From UBA5109 sp963975155 (GTDB taxonomy: Bacteria > Pseudomonadota > Gammaproteobacteria > Pseudomonadales > Pseudohongiellaceae): a stretch of 64,000 nucleotides of DNA. Below the pieces are notes generated by a model. It was given only the letters and a program-made list of their open reading frames with translations. It ran no database searches and had not been told where the DNA came from. The stretch covers positions 186,001 through 250,000 of the forward strand of contig CAXBFG010000003.1 in NCBI GenBank assembly GCA_963975155.1. The letters run 5' to 3'. Below are positions 34,450-42,856 of this stretch, piece by piece. Made by a program: the position numbers and the translations under genes. How positions within the stretch are numbered: the stretch's first letter is position 1; every line of letters begins with the position of its first letter.

Positions 34450-34545
34450 ATGAGTAAGAAGCCTGATTTTCTCGCAGTACTGATGTTTATTTTTGGTGCA
34501 GGCATACTGATTAGTGGTGTAGCTCAGAGCGCCTTATTCTTTTAA
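34450..34545 (+). CDS. 31-residue single-helix membrane protein
   Basis: The frame ATG 34450 to TAA 34543-34545 encodes MSKKPDFLAV followed by a hydrophobic segment (LMFIFGAGILISGVAQ) and ends SALFF. The AGGGG sequence 5 to 9 bases upstream is a good ribosome binding site. The positively charged N-terminus and one transmembrane helix suggest an inner-membrane microprotein with the N-terminus in the cytoplasm. It lies alone in the 363-base gap between rpiA and ygfA, oriented opposite to both. Function unknown. Confidence 0.65.
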   Translation: MSKKPDFLAVLMFIFGAGILISGVAQSALFF

Positions 34546-34563
34546 TGACAGAAATTTAGCCGA

Positions 34564-35220
34564 TCAAGAGTTTATTAAATAAGTAGTCTGATCAGTGATA
34601 ATTTTATCCAGGGGAATGTCCCATTCGGCACGTTCCAGTTCATCTACTCTCTGACATTCATAGGCCAATCCGATCAATTTAGGCGATTTTTGCCTACTTT
34701 TAGCGGCATTTCCCCGCAAGAAGGCCAAATTTCTATCGTAATAGCCCAAGCCCATACCTAAGCGGGTTCCTTTGTCATCAAAAGCAACCAGGGGCATAAA
34801 AATAGTATCCAGATACTCAGAAGCAAGAGTCCTGTCTGGATATAACTCAGGTTCCAGAATCCCGTAATGGTTTTGTTTCAGCGAGCTCTGGGAATTGAAT
34901 TCAACAAATAGCATACTGGAATCAGTTTTGTTGATTAAGGGTAAAAAACAACGTTTTCCCAGCTTTAGTGCGGTCTGCAGGGCCAGAGATGGATTGATTT
35001 CGCCATCAAAGGCCTGATAAAAAGCCAGTTTTTCAGCGTTTTGGAAATCGGGGTCAATAAGGATGCGTGATACTAAGGCTTCTGCTGCGATAGCCTGCTC
35101 CTCAGAACTGAAAGAGTTTCTCAGCGTGCGTATGTTTTTACGTATTTGTGAGTGCTCACTATCTCTTTTAAGCTTTTTTTTAGAAGATGATGTTAAATCA
35201 AGGGAGTTCATGATCAGCAA
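34564..35220 (-). CDS. ygfA: 5-formyltetrahydrofolate cyclo-ligase
   Basis: The enzyme converts 5-formyltetrahydrofolate to 5,10-methenyltetrahydrofolate using ATP. The 218-residue protein has IRKNIRTLRNSFSSEEQ near the N-terminus, the substrate loop with FYQAFDGEINP, and the conserved GTRLGMGLGYYDRNLA near 150-165. The first 20 residues are poorly conserved and M4 (35211) is an alternative start. It lies immediately downstream of the 6S RNA gene, the classic ssrS-ygfA arrangement. Confidence 0.93.
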   Translation of the reverse strand: MLIMNSLDLTSSSKKKLKRDSEHSQIRKNIRTLRNSFSSEEQAIAAEALVSRILIDPDFQNAEKLAFYQAFDGEINPSLALQTALKLGKRCFLPLINKTDSSMLFVEFNSQSSLKQNHYGILEPELYPDRTLASEYLDTIFMPLVAFDDKGTRLGMGLGYYDRNLAFLRGNAAKSRQKSPKLIGLAYECQRVDELERAEWDIPLDKIITDQTTYLINS

Positions 35221-35228
35221 ATAATATA

Positions 35229-35406
35229 AAAACTCTCCAGAATACCGCTACCAATGGTGTCCTGAACCCTGAAGTTCAGGTGGTGACTCGTCCGGCATAT
35301 CAGGCTTTCCGTCTAGCGGACATGCACAACAATGCCATTAGGCAAGTCTCCGGGGTATAGTTATCGGCTCAGGCACAAAAGTGGTTAGCTAATATTCCAG
35401 GGAGCA
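35229..35406 (-). ncRNA. ssrS: 6S RNA
   Basis: Read on the minus strand, this sequence contains GCCTGAGCCGATAAC near the 5' side and CCTGAACTTCAGGGTTCAGG near the 3' side, the hallmarks of gammaproteobacterial 6S RNA. The two ends pair (CTCC...TGGAATA with TATTCTGGAG), giving the long bulged hairpin that mimics an open promoter and sequesters sigma-70 RNA polymerase. The length of about 178 nt fits the usual 180-190. It lies between zapA and ygfA, its conserved location. The T-tract at 35228-35232 may help 3' end formation; the exact ends are estimated. Confidence 0.9.
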
Positions 35407-35413
35407 GTTACCT

Positions 35414-35419
35414 ATTATA
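35414..35419 (-). promoter_or_regulatory. Consensus -10 box of the 6S RNA gene
   Basis: The minus strand reads TATAAT here, seven bases before the proposed 6S start near 35406. The -35 candidate, TTCCAC, lies 16 bases upstream and is weak. A perfect -10 is expected for a stable RNA gene. The promoter is within the 3' flank of zapA. Confidence 0.75.
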
Positions 35420-35453
35420 GACCAATAGACAACAGGTGGAAGTGATAAAGGAA

Positions 35454-35765
35454 CTAAATTTCAAATTGACGGGAAGTTTGCAGGGCGGACTCTAATTTTT
35501 TCTCAAGGTGGGCTAAAAACTGCTGGGCGCCCTGCTCGGAATTATTGGCTTGTTGTGAATTCTGAATTAATTCGTGGCTGATATTAAGCGCAGTCATTAC
35601 AGCTATTTTCTCAAAACCCAGTGTGGGACCGTGTTTTTTGATTTGTTCCATCTGCTTATTAAGGTAGGTGGCGGCTTGTCGCAAGTCATTTTCTTCGTCC
35701 GGGCCACAGGCAATCTGATAGTCCCTGCCGAGAATTTTGATACTGATACTGTTTTTGTCAGACAT
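35454..35765 (-). CDS. zapA: Cell division protein ZapA
   Basis: ZapA crosslinks FtsZ filaments at the Z ring. The 103-residue protein has ISIKILGRDYQIACGPDEENDLRQAA at the N-terminus, the ZapA globular domain, then a coiled coil through the C-terminus. The ATG lies three bases after the stop of the ZapB-like gene, so the two are co-transcribed. 6S RNA follows. Confidence 0.93.
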   Translation of the reverse strand: MSDKNSISIKILGRDYQIACGPDEENDLRQAATYLNKQMEQIKKHGPTLGFEKIAVMTALNISHELIQNSQQANNSEQGAQQFLAHLEKKLESALQTSRQFEI

Positions 35766-35768
35766 CGA

Positions 35769-35987
35769 CTATTCGCCTTGTTCCAGAGTTTTTAAACGTC
35801 GTAAGATTTTTTCCAGACGTACCCGTGCTAACTGGTTTTTATCCAATAAGAGTTTACGCTCTGTTTCCCAGTTATTGGCCTGGCCACGCAAGTTCTGGTT
35901 CTCAGCCTTCATATCAGCACATAGTTGAATCAGTTCATCAACTTTTTCTTCTAAGCCGCTGAAATTAGTATCACTCATTGTATTCAT
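35769..35987 (-). CDS. ZapB-like coiled-coil protein (TIGR02449 family)
   Basis: The 72-residue protein is almost entirely a heptad-repeat coiled coil (LEEKVDELIQLCADMKAENQ then LLLDKNQLARVRLEKILRRL). It matches the TIGR02449 family, always found just before zapA in gammaproteobacteria, and resembles ZapB in length and structure. It probably works with ZapA at the division site; this is inferred from context. M4 is an alternative start. Confidence 0.82.
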   Translation of the reverse strand: MNTMSDTNFSGLEEKVDELIQLCADMKAENQNLRGQANNWETERKLLLDKNQLARVRLEKILRRLKTLEQGE

Positions 35988-36116
35988 GCTCTCAAAATAC
36001 TAGCCGGTAACTATAAATCGCGCTGTGCATAGCGTCAACACACTTTTTTCTAAAAAAATCAGAATTATCAGTCTGTTGGTAATAATACTTCATCTTAAGC
36101 GCGAATATTTTTTATT

Positions 36117-36124
36117 GAGGAGGT
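36117..36124 (+). promoter_or_regulatory. Near-perfect Shine-Dalgarno sequence not aligned to the annotated ygfB start
   Basis: GAGGAGGT is the strongest ribosome binding site in this region, but the first standard in-frame start of the downstream gene (GTG 36161) is 36 bases farther. An in-frame ATT lies at 36128 and the frame is open back to 36119. This site bears on where ygfB translation begins. Confidence 0.5.
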
Positions 36125-36160
36125 ATTATTAAGTTCTTTACGAGATTAAGTAGAACTAGC

Positions 36161-36727
36161 GTGACCCCTGACTTTGATAAGATAGCCACTTTGTTGGCCA
36201 GCAATAATATTTTTAATACCGCCTCTGAATTACACGGTATTATTTGCGGCCAGTTATGTGCAGGTGCCCAACCCGGAGATGCCGCTTTGAGCTGGCGTTT
36301 ACTGGGTCAGGAAAGCAAGCCCAATAAATTGATAACTGATTTGATCCTGCGCCTGCAGGCAAATATTCATGAACAATTGAGTGCCGAAGATTTTTCATTC
36401 CAGTTGCTCTTGCCGGATGAAGATGAGGAATTGTCCATACGTCTGCATGCCCTCGGTAATTGGTGCGAAGGATTTATTTCGGGTTTTGGCGGGGCCTATG
36501 CCAAGGGTGATAGTTCTTTGCTTGAGGAAACCCGTGAAGTGTTAAAAGATTTTACTGCGATTGCCAATGTTGATGACAGGCAGCATGAACAGTCTGAGCA
36601 TGAGGAGCATGATTTTATGGAAGTCACCGAGTATGTGCGCATGGCCGCGTGTACAGTATTTATACAGCACAGTTTAAATACTTCAAATAGAGAAACTCAA
36701 ACGCCAGATAAAAACAGGCTGCATTAA
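36161..36727 (+). CDS. ygfB: UPF0149/YecA family protein YgfB
   Basis: The 188-residue protein matches YgfB: ELHGIICGQLCAGAQPGD near the N-terminus, FSFQLLLPDEDEELSIRLHALGNWCEGFISGFG in the middle and VTEYVRMAACTVFIQ near the end. In Pseudomonas aeruginosa YgfB affects antibiotic tolerance by relieving repression of ampDh3; whether that applies here is unknown. GTG 36161 gives the usual N-terminus but has no adjacent ribosome binding site; translation could begin farther upstream near 36128. It heads a ygfB-pepP-ubiH operon. Confidence 0.9.
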   Translation: MTPDFDKIATLLASNNIFNTASELHGIICGQLCAGAQPGDAALSWRLLGQESKPNKLITDLILRLQANIHEQLSAEDFSFQLLLPDEDEELSIRLHALGNWCEGFISGFGGAYAKGDSSLLEETREVLKDFTAIANVDDRQHEQSEHEEHDFMEVTEYVRMAACTVFIQHSLNTSNRETQTPDKNRLH

Positions 36728-36736
36728 AGTAAAAAT

Positions 36737-38050
36737 ATGAGTATTAATAAAAGTGAATTTATAAAACGTCGCAAGGATTTGATGGCACAGATGGAGCCGA
36801 ACAGTATAGCCATCTTGTCTTCGGCCAAAGCGACTTTACGTAACGGTGATGCGGATTACGCATACCGGCAGAGTAGTGATTTTTATTATTTGACAGGTTT
36901 TGCCGAAACCGGAGCAGTACTGGTACTGATACCCGGCCGGGAGAATGGCGAATGTCTGTTGTTCTGTCAGGAAAAAAATGAGTTAAAAGAATTGTGGAAC
37001 GGCAAGTTGCTGGGACCCGAGGCGGCCATAGAAACACTCGGTGTGGATGACAGTTTTCCAATAACAGATATCGACGATATATTACCTGGCATGATTGAAG
37101 GGCGGGAGCGTGTCTATTCTCCGATGGGAAAAGATGAAGCCTTTGATCATCAGTTAATGGAATGGGTCAGGGTAATCAGAAGTAAGGTGCGCAGTGGTGC
37201 TCACCCCCCGGGAGAGTTTCTGGTACTTGATCATCTGTTGCATGAAATGCGTCTGATTAAATCCAAAGTTGAGTTGGAGTTGATGAAAAAGTCCGGGCAG
37301 ATTGCCGTGGCAGCCCACAAGCGCGCCATGACTGCCTGTAAGCCAGGTATGCATGAGTATGAACTGGAAGCAGAATATCTGTATGAATTTGCGCGATCCG
37401 GCTGTGCTGCTCCGGCTTATACTTCTATAGTTGCCGGTGGTGAAAATGCCTGTATTTTGCATTACACAGAAAACAATCAGGTTCTGAAAAACGGCGATCT
37501 GGTCCTGATAGATGCGGGTTGTGAGTATGAATATTACGCGTCTGACATTACCCGTACTTTCCCGGTTAACGGGAAGTTCAGTCCGGAGCAAAAGGCCATT
37601 TATGAAATAGTACTGGATGCGCAACTTGAGGCAATCAAAACAATTAAACCGGGCGCGCATTGGGATCAAGCTCATAATCGGACAGTAGAAGTCATTACCA
37701 GTGGCCTGCTTGAAATTGGTTTACTCAAAGGCAAACTGAAAAAGTTAATAGAGGAAGGTGCTTATCGTGAATTTTATATGCACCGGGCAGGACACTGGCT
37801 GGGCATGGATGTACACGATGTTGGAGACTATAAAATTGAAGGTGACTGGCGAATCCTGGAACCTGGTATGGTGATGACAGTGGAGCCCGGTATTTATATT
37901 TCTCCCAACAACAAAAAAGTTGATAAAAAATGGCGTGGTATTGGCATCCGCATTGAAGATGATGTTGCAGTAAGCAAGAAAGGCAACGAAGTTCTTACCC
38001 GGGGTCTGCCAAAAACGGTTGATGAAATAGAATCCTTTATGGCGGCTTAA
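36737..38050 (+). CDS. pepP: Xaa-Pro aminopeptidase P
   Basis: PepP removes N-terminal residues preceding proline. The 437-residue protein has the N-terminal AMP domain (SEFIKRRKDLMAQM...SAKATLRNGDADY) and the pita-bread metallopeptidase domain with metal ligands in DAGCEYEYYASDITRTFP (two Asp), HRAGHWLGMDVHDVG (His), TVEPGIYI (Glu) and RIEDDV (Glu). Length matches E. coli PepP (441). It starts nine bases after ygfB and ends one base before ubiH. Confidence 0.96.
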   Translation: MSINKSEFIKRRKDLMAQMEPNSIAILSSAKATLRNGDADYAYRQSSDFYYLTGFAETGAVLVLIPGRENGECLLFCQEKNELKELWNGKLLGPEAAIETLGVDDSFPITDIDDILPGMIEGRERVYSPMGKDEAFDHQLMEWVRVIRSKVRSGAHPPGEFLVLDHLLHEMRLIKSKVELELMKKSGQIAVAAHKRAMTACKPGMHEYELEAEYLYEFARSGCAAPAYTSIVAGGENACILHYTENNQVLKNGDLVLIDAGCEYEYYASDITRTFPVNGKFSPEQKAIYEIVLDAQLEAIKTIKPGAHWDQAHNRTVEVITSGLLEIGLLKGKLKKLIEEGAYREFYMHRAGHWLGMDVHDVGDYKIEGDWRILEPGMVMTVEPGIYISPNNKKVDKKWRGIGIRIEDDVAVSKKGNEVLTRGLPKTVDEIESFMAA

Positions 38051-38051
38051 G

Positions 38052-39335
38052 ATGGCCAGACCTCAGCATAAGCAATACGATGTTGTCATCATTGGTGGTG
38101 GCATGGTCGGCTCGAGCCTGGCCTGTGCGCTGCAAAAACTATTAGTAAAATCTGCAAGTAAAATCCTGTTGCTTGAATCCTTACCCATAAAATATGAACG
38201 GGCCTTACAGCCCGGTTTTGATGTGCGCTCCACAGTGCTGTCATTTGGTACGGTTCATTACCTGCAAAGTTTGGGTCTGTGGGACGAGCTAAAATCCAGT
38301 GCAGAGCCAATCAGGGAAATCCATGTTTCGGATCAGGGCCGATTCGGTAAAGCCAATATAACGACCAGGGATACTGGTGTTGATGCACTTGGCTATGTGC
38401 TGGAAAACCAGGCCATCGGTTTGGTTTTAAATAAACGTCTGCTTGCGGCAGGGACGAAGGGAAAAGGGGAAATAGAAGCGACACAAATAGAAACTCTCAG
38501 TCCCGCACGAGTGAGTGGCATTACTCACCATAATGGCTCGGCCATTCTCGAATGTCAGCAACAAGATGAGCAATTTACTGTGGAAACTGACTTGCTTGTC
38601 ATGGCAGAAGGGGGGCGTTCGGGTTTGTGTGAAAAGCTTGGCATTCATCGAACGCAACATGTTTATGAGCAAGTTGCCGTGATAGCTAATGTAGCTTTCA
38701 GTAAATCACATGGCAATATTGCCTATGAACGATTCACGCCAAAGGGGCCACTGGCTTTGCTGCCATTACCTGACTTTGATGAATGTCATCGTGCAGCACT
38801 GATCTGGACACAAAATGCCCATGATTATCAAAATGTCATGAATTTAAGTGATGCAGATTTTTTGGCGGGCTTACAAGCCGAGTTTGGTCAGCGACTGGGT
38901 AGTTTTACAAAAGTCGGTGAGCGTGCAGCTTTTCCCCTCAGTTTGCAGACAGCTGAAGAGCAAATTCGTCACAATCTCGTATTGTTGGGCAATGTTGCAC
39001 ATACTTTACACCCTGTAGCCGGCCAGGGTTTCAATCTGGCATTCAGGGATCTCATGCGGCTGGCATCAAATATTGCCCAATCAATTACAGGGGGTCAAAG
39101 TCCGGGGAAATATTCCCGTTTACAGGAATATTTACAGGAAACAGAAATGGATCAGCAAAAAACCATCGACTTCAGTCATTACTTGACCCGATTTTTTTCA
39201 AGCAATAAACAGGCAGTAATGTGGTTCAGGAAATTCGGTCTGCTGAGCATAGACCTGCTACCTCCACTAAAGAATACTTTAGCACGCCAGGCAATGGGCC
39301 TGGGTGACAGGATGCTTGAGACTATAGAGCCTTAA
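38052..39335 (+). CDS. ubiH: 2-octaprenyl-6-methoxyphenol hydroxylase UbiH
   Basis: UbiH is a FAD monooxygenase of ubiquinone synthesis. The 427-residue protein has the FAD motif VVIIGGGMVGSSLACAL at 11-27, the substrate-site region PGFDVRSTVLSFGTVHYLQ, and the second FAD motif LLGNVAHTLHPVAGQGFNLAFRD near 315-337. The FDxRxxxLS element and the terminal GDRMLE fit UbiH. UbiI, often adjacent in other genomes, is not present in this window. The gene is tightly linked to pepP. Confidence 0.92.
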   Translation: MARPQHKQYDVVIIGGGMVGSSLACALQKLLVKSASKILLLESLPIKYERALQPGFDVRSTVLSFGTVHYLQSLGLWDELKSSAEPIREIHVSDQGRFGKANITTRDTGVDALGYVLENQAIGLVLNKRLLAAGTKGKGEIEATQIETLSPARVSGITHHNGSAILECQQQDEQFTVETDLLVMAEGGRSGLCEKLGIHRTQHVYEQVAVIANVAFSKSHGNIAYERFTPKGPLALLPLPDFDECHRAALIWTQNAHDYQNVMNLSDADFLAGLQAEFGQRLGSFTKVGERAAFPLSLQTAEEQIRHNLVLLGNVAHTLHPVAGQGFNLAFRDLMRLASNIAQSITGGQSPGKYSRLQEYLQETEMDQQKTIDFSHYLTRFFSSNKQAVMWFRKFGLLSIDLLPPLKNTLARQAMGLGDRMLETIEP

Positions 39336-39410
39336 ACGAGAATATTCGCCCTCGTCAGACAGATAATTGAAGTGCACAAACCCCGAGTATGAAGACAGAC
39401 AGATATATTA

Positions 39411-39797
39411 ATGGCTCTGAATAAACAGGAATTAAAAGCACTGCTTTTTGAACAGGAATGCAGCCTGCTGCATGATGAATTCTCAGATGAAGTAGAAAAA
39501 TTGCTCGGGCCGGAACTATGGGAAATTGCAGCAGATGGCGTCATTCGTTCCCGCCAGGAAATTTGTATGTGGCTGGTCAGGAAATCGCCGCATGCTCGTT
39601 GGGATATCAGGGATTTCAAAGTGATGTGTTTAAGCGAGCACCTGGCACTATCTACATACTGGGCCAAGATGCTTGCTCCCAGAACATCTGCCTCCCTGGG
39701 AGCTATGCATAGTTCCCTATGGAAGCAGAATCCGGAAGGCCTGTGGCAGATGGTTTTCCATCAATCAACTAAAGTGGAGTCGGTTGGGGACGCCTAG
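39411..39797 (+). CDS. NTF2-like (DUF4440-type) protein
   Basis: The 128-residue cytoplasmic protein begins with a helix (QELKALLFEQECSLL) followed by the cone-shaped NTF2 fold ending in SSLWKQNPEGLWQMVFHQST, a motif typical of DUF4440 proteins. No signal peptide is visible. Function is unknown; relatives are small-molecule-binding or stress proteins. It follows ubiH by 75 bases and converges on pit. Confidence 0.75.
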   Translation: MALNKQELKALLFEQECSLLHDEFSDEVEKLLGPELWEIAADGVIRSRQEICMWLVRKSPHARWDIRDFKVMCLSEHLALSTYWAKMLAPRTSASLGAMHSSLWKQNPEGLWQMVFHQSTKVESVGDA

Positions 39798-39826
39798 GTA
39801 TAAACTTTTAACAGTTTTTGAAAACT

Positions 39827-41098
39827 CTAGCCGCCGCCAAAAATAAATTTCAAAATATAAAAGAATATAATGGCAAGGATTGCGCCGGCAGGCAGGGTTA
39901 CCAGCCAGGAAAGTAATATTCTCCTAATTACCAGCAGATCAATTGCAGCACTACCTGCACGTGCAAGACCCACACCGAGTACTGCGCCTACCAGTGTATG
40001 GGTGGTTGAAATAGGGATACCTGTCGCTGAAGCTATAACCACTGTGCTTGCCGCTGACAGCTCTGCAGAAAAACCCAGAGTCGGGGTTAAATGAGTAATT
40101 TTTTTACCAATGGTGGCCATCACCTTGTGACCGTACATCATCAGTCCGAAGACGATACCTATACCACCTAGGAAGAGTATCCAGACCGGCATGGCTGAGG
40201 TCTGAGATACTTCACCGGAACGAACAATGGCGTTGATTGCAGCTAGTGGACCGATAGCATTAGCCACATCATTGGAGCCATGTGCAAAAGCCATGCTGCA
40301 AGCAGTAAATATCATTAAAGTAGCAAACACTTTTTCCACCTTATTCAGGTGTAATTCATGTTCCGCATCCAGATGCAGTTCCATTTTGCGTTGCATGTAG
40401 TTGCCGATAACCATCACAGTCACGCCGATTGCCGCAGATGCTGCTACTGACTCCATAAAGCTGGTGTTAAGACCAACATGGGTTAAACCCTTTAGAAAAG
40501 TCACCATTGAAATCATAAAGCCAACCAGAAACATATAAATAGGAATATAACGTTTGGCATTAACAAGTGGTCTTTCGGTATCAAGTATCAGGATATGCAC
40601 TGAGCGATAGATAATAAAGGCCAGTGCTCCTGCCAATACAGGAGAGCTAATCCAGCTCATCACTATGGTGCCAACCTTAAACCAGGAGACTGAATTTACA
40701 CCAATACCCACGGCCGCAAAGCCAACAATGGCGCCTACTATTGAATGGGTTGTTGAAACCGGCCAGCCCTTGGAGGAAGCAATCAGCAACCAGACCCCTG
40801 CAGCCAGCAGGGCGGCCAGCATGCCATAAACCAGTAATTCAGGGGTTCCAGACAATAGGGCAGGATCAACGATTCCTCTGCGGATAGTGGAGGTCACCTG
40901 GCCTCCTGCCAGGAAGGCGCCTGAAAATTCAAAGATGGCCGCGACAAGTATGGCTTGTCTGATAGTGAGAGCTCCGGAACCAACTGAAGTGCCCATAGCA
41001 TTGGCTACATCGTTGGCACCAATGCCCCATGCCATAAAAAAACCGAAGAGAATTGCCAGAATCAGAAGGATGGTGCCGTATTCGCCAAGAATATCCAT
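39827..41098 (-). CDS. pit: Inorganic phosphate transporter, PiT family
   Basis: The 423-residue inner-membrane protein has about ten hydrophobic segments and the duplicated PiT signature: GANDVANAMGTSVGSGALT near 27-45 and GSNDVANAIGPLAA near 277-290. It is a cation-coupled low-affinity phosphate (or metal-phosphate) transporter. The PhoU-like DUF47 partner often found beside it is missing. It lies about 4 kb from the Pho/Pst cluster and is divergent from the SrmB-like helicase gene across a 321-base gap (41099-41419) in which I recognise nothing firm. Confidence 0.95.
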   Translation of the reverse strand: MDILGEYGTILLILAILFGFFMAWGIGANDVANAMGTSVGSGALTIRQAILVAAIFEFSGAFLAGGQVTSTIRRGIVDPALLSGTPELLVYGMLAALLAAGVWLLIASSKGWPVSTTHSIVGAIVGFAAVGIGVNSVSWFKVGTIVMSWISSPVLAGALAFIIYRSVHILILDTERPLVNAKRYIPIYMFLVGFMISMVTFLKGLTHVGLNTSFMESVAASAAIGVTVMVIGNYMQRKMELHLDAEHELHLNKVEKVFATLMIFTACSMAFAHGSNDVANAIGPLAAINAIVRSGEVSQTSAMPVWILFLGGIGIVFGLMMYGHKVMATIGKKITHLTPTLGFSAELSAASTVVIASATGIPISTTHTLVGAVLGVGLARAGSAAIDLLVIRRILLSWLVTLPAGAILAIIFFYILKFIFGGG

Positions 41099-41419
41099 TA
41101 ATAACCTCTAGAAATAAAATGCTTAGCTTGGGTCAGAGCTGATAACATGTACTATGGTCTGGGCCAACATCTGCTTGCGGGTGAGGCCATTATACATTTC
41201 ACTAATTCATATACTACCGTAGATAAGTAATCGTTTAGGAAATCAGAGCAAAAGTTAATCAGTACGATTGATGATGTGGTTTGAATAGATATACATAAAC
41301 TATCAAACATCTACACTCGAAATTTTAAACGTAATAATTACCAGGCTTACTTAATAACAATTGAGTTTTGTTACGCTGTTGATGTGAATAAAATTTTGCG
41401 TGGATATTAAGGGGCCGCA

Positions 41420-42775
41420 TTGAAAGAAGGTGAGCATTTGAAAGAGCAGAATCCGAAATTTACTTCATTCAGTTTACATGAGCGTTTGCTGAAAGCCTTG
41501 GATAAACTTGAGCTTAAAACCTGTACCCCGATACAAGCCGAAATGCTACCTCTTGCGCTTACCGGCAGGGATATTCTGGCATCAGCAGAAACAGGCAGCG
41601 GTAAAACAATTGCCTATTTGTTGCCTGCATTACAAAGTATTATAAATAAACCTGCTCCTGATACAGCGACACGCTGCCTGATACTCGCCCCTACCAGAGA
41701 GCTCGCAGAGCAAATTGAATCGGATTGCAAAGCTTTGTGTGCTTTTTCCCTGATTAAATGTCTCAGTCTGATCGGAGGGCTTCCATTTAAAGAGCAAAGA
41801 GCACGCATCAGAAAAAACCCTGAGATCATAATTGCTACTCCAGGGCGAATCCTTGAGCATCTTCAGAAAGGTTCAATAAAGCTCGGAGATTTGGAATTTT
41901 TAATTCTGGATGAAGCAGACCGTATGCTGGACATGGGTTTCAGAGAAGATGTCTTGGAAATTTGTCAGGCCTGTAATAATGAAAAGCAAACTTTTCTGTT
42001 ATCAGCGACTCTGCAGCATACAGGAATAGAAAAAGTTGCTGCTGCGATTTTAAATGATCCTGCCCACATAGATGATGGCAAGTATAGACAGCAGGGAGGC
42101 TTGATTAAACATCGCTTACTACTCGCGGATACTCAGGAGCATAAAAGTCAGCTTCTGGCTAAAATTCTGGAAGCTGATGATTATGTAAGAGTTTTAATAT
42201 TTACCAATACCAGAGCCCAGGCAGCAAAACTGTCGTCTTACCTGAAGTATAAAAAATTCAAAGCTGACTGTTTACATGGGGAATTGAGTCAGGAGGAAAG
42301 GCAGCTGGTGATGAAACAATTCCGTCAGGGACGAGTAGTTATTCTTGTAGCAACGGATCTGGCAGCGCGAGGTCTGGATGTTAAAGAAATTGATCTGGTC
42401 ATCAATTTTGATATGGCCCGTTCCGGAGATGATTATTTGCATCGTGCGGGGCGCACGGGTCGTGCCGGTGAAACGGGTACTGCAATTTCACTGGTTTCTG
42501 CAAATGACTGGAATCTAAGTCAAAGTATCGCCAGATATTTGAATATTCAGTTCGAAGCCTTCGTGATAAAAGGCTTAGAGGCAAAATTTAAAGGGAAGAT
42601 TGAAAAGAGTAACAAGAAAAAAAGTCTGACTAATAAAAAATCCAAATCAAAAGCGCCGCCAAAGGCAAAACAAAGACTTCGAAATAAAAAGAATATAGGC
42701 AAACGCAGAAAATCGGCAACAAAAGATCAGCCGCTAATAGAAAATGATGGACTTAGCCCCTTAAAAAGAAAGTAA
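41420..42775 (+). CDS. srmB: DEAD-box RNA helicase, SrmB-like
   Basis: The 451-residue protein has SAETGSGKT, LILDEADRMLDMGF, LSATLQHTG, ATDLAARGLD and HRAGRTGRAG. It lacks the DbpA/CsdA RNA-binding domain. The basic C-terminal tail contains KKNIGKRRK, shared with the E. coli SrmB tail, which supports a role in early 50S ribosome assembly. No ATG opens the frame; TTG at 41420 (AAGGGG upstream) or 41438 (AGGTGAG upstream) are both possible. Confidence 0.82.
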   Translation: MKEGEHLKEQNPKFTSFSLHERLLKALDKLELKTCTPIQAEMLPLALTGRDILASAETGSGKTIAYLLPALQSIINKPAPDTATRCLILAPTRELAEQIESDCKALCAFSLIKCLSLIGGLPFKEQRARIRKNPEIIIATPGRILEHLQKGSIKLGDLEFLILDEADRMLDMGFREDVLEICQACNNEKQTFLLSATLQHTGIEKVAAAILNDPAHIDDGKYRQQGGLIKHRLLLADTQEHKSQLLAKILEADDYVRVLIFTNTRAQAAKLSSYLKYKKFKADCLHGELSQEERQLVMKQFRQGRVVILVATDLAARGLDVKEIDLVINFDMARSGDDYLHRAGRTGRAGETGTAISLVSANDWNLSQSIARYLNIQFEAFVIKGLEAKFKGKIEKSNKKKSLTNKKSKSKAPPKAKQRLRNKKNIGKRRKSATKDQPLIENDGLSPLKRK

Positions 42776-42856
42776 GGCTTGTGTTTTGCATGATATCATT
42801 TCGCTATCTTAGTGTTGAATGATGCGCCCATTTGCAATGGGCCTTATGGGAAAGTA

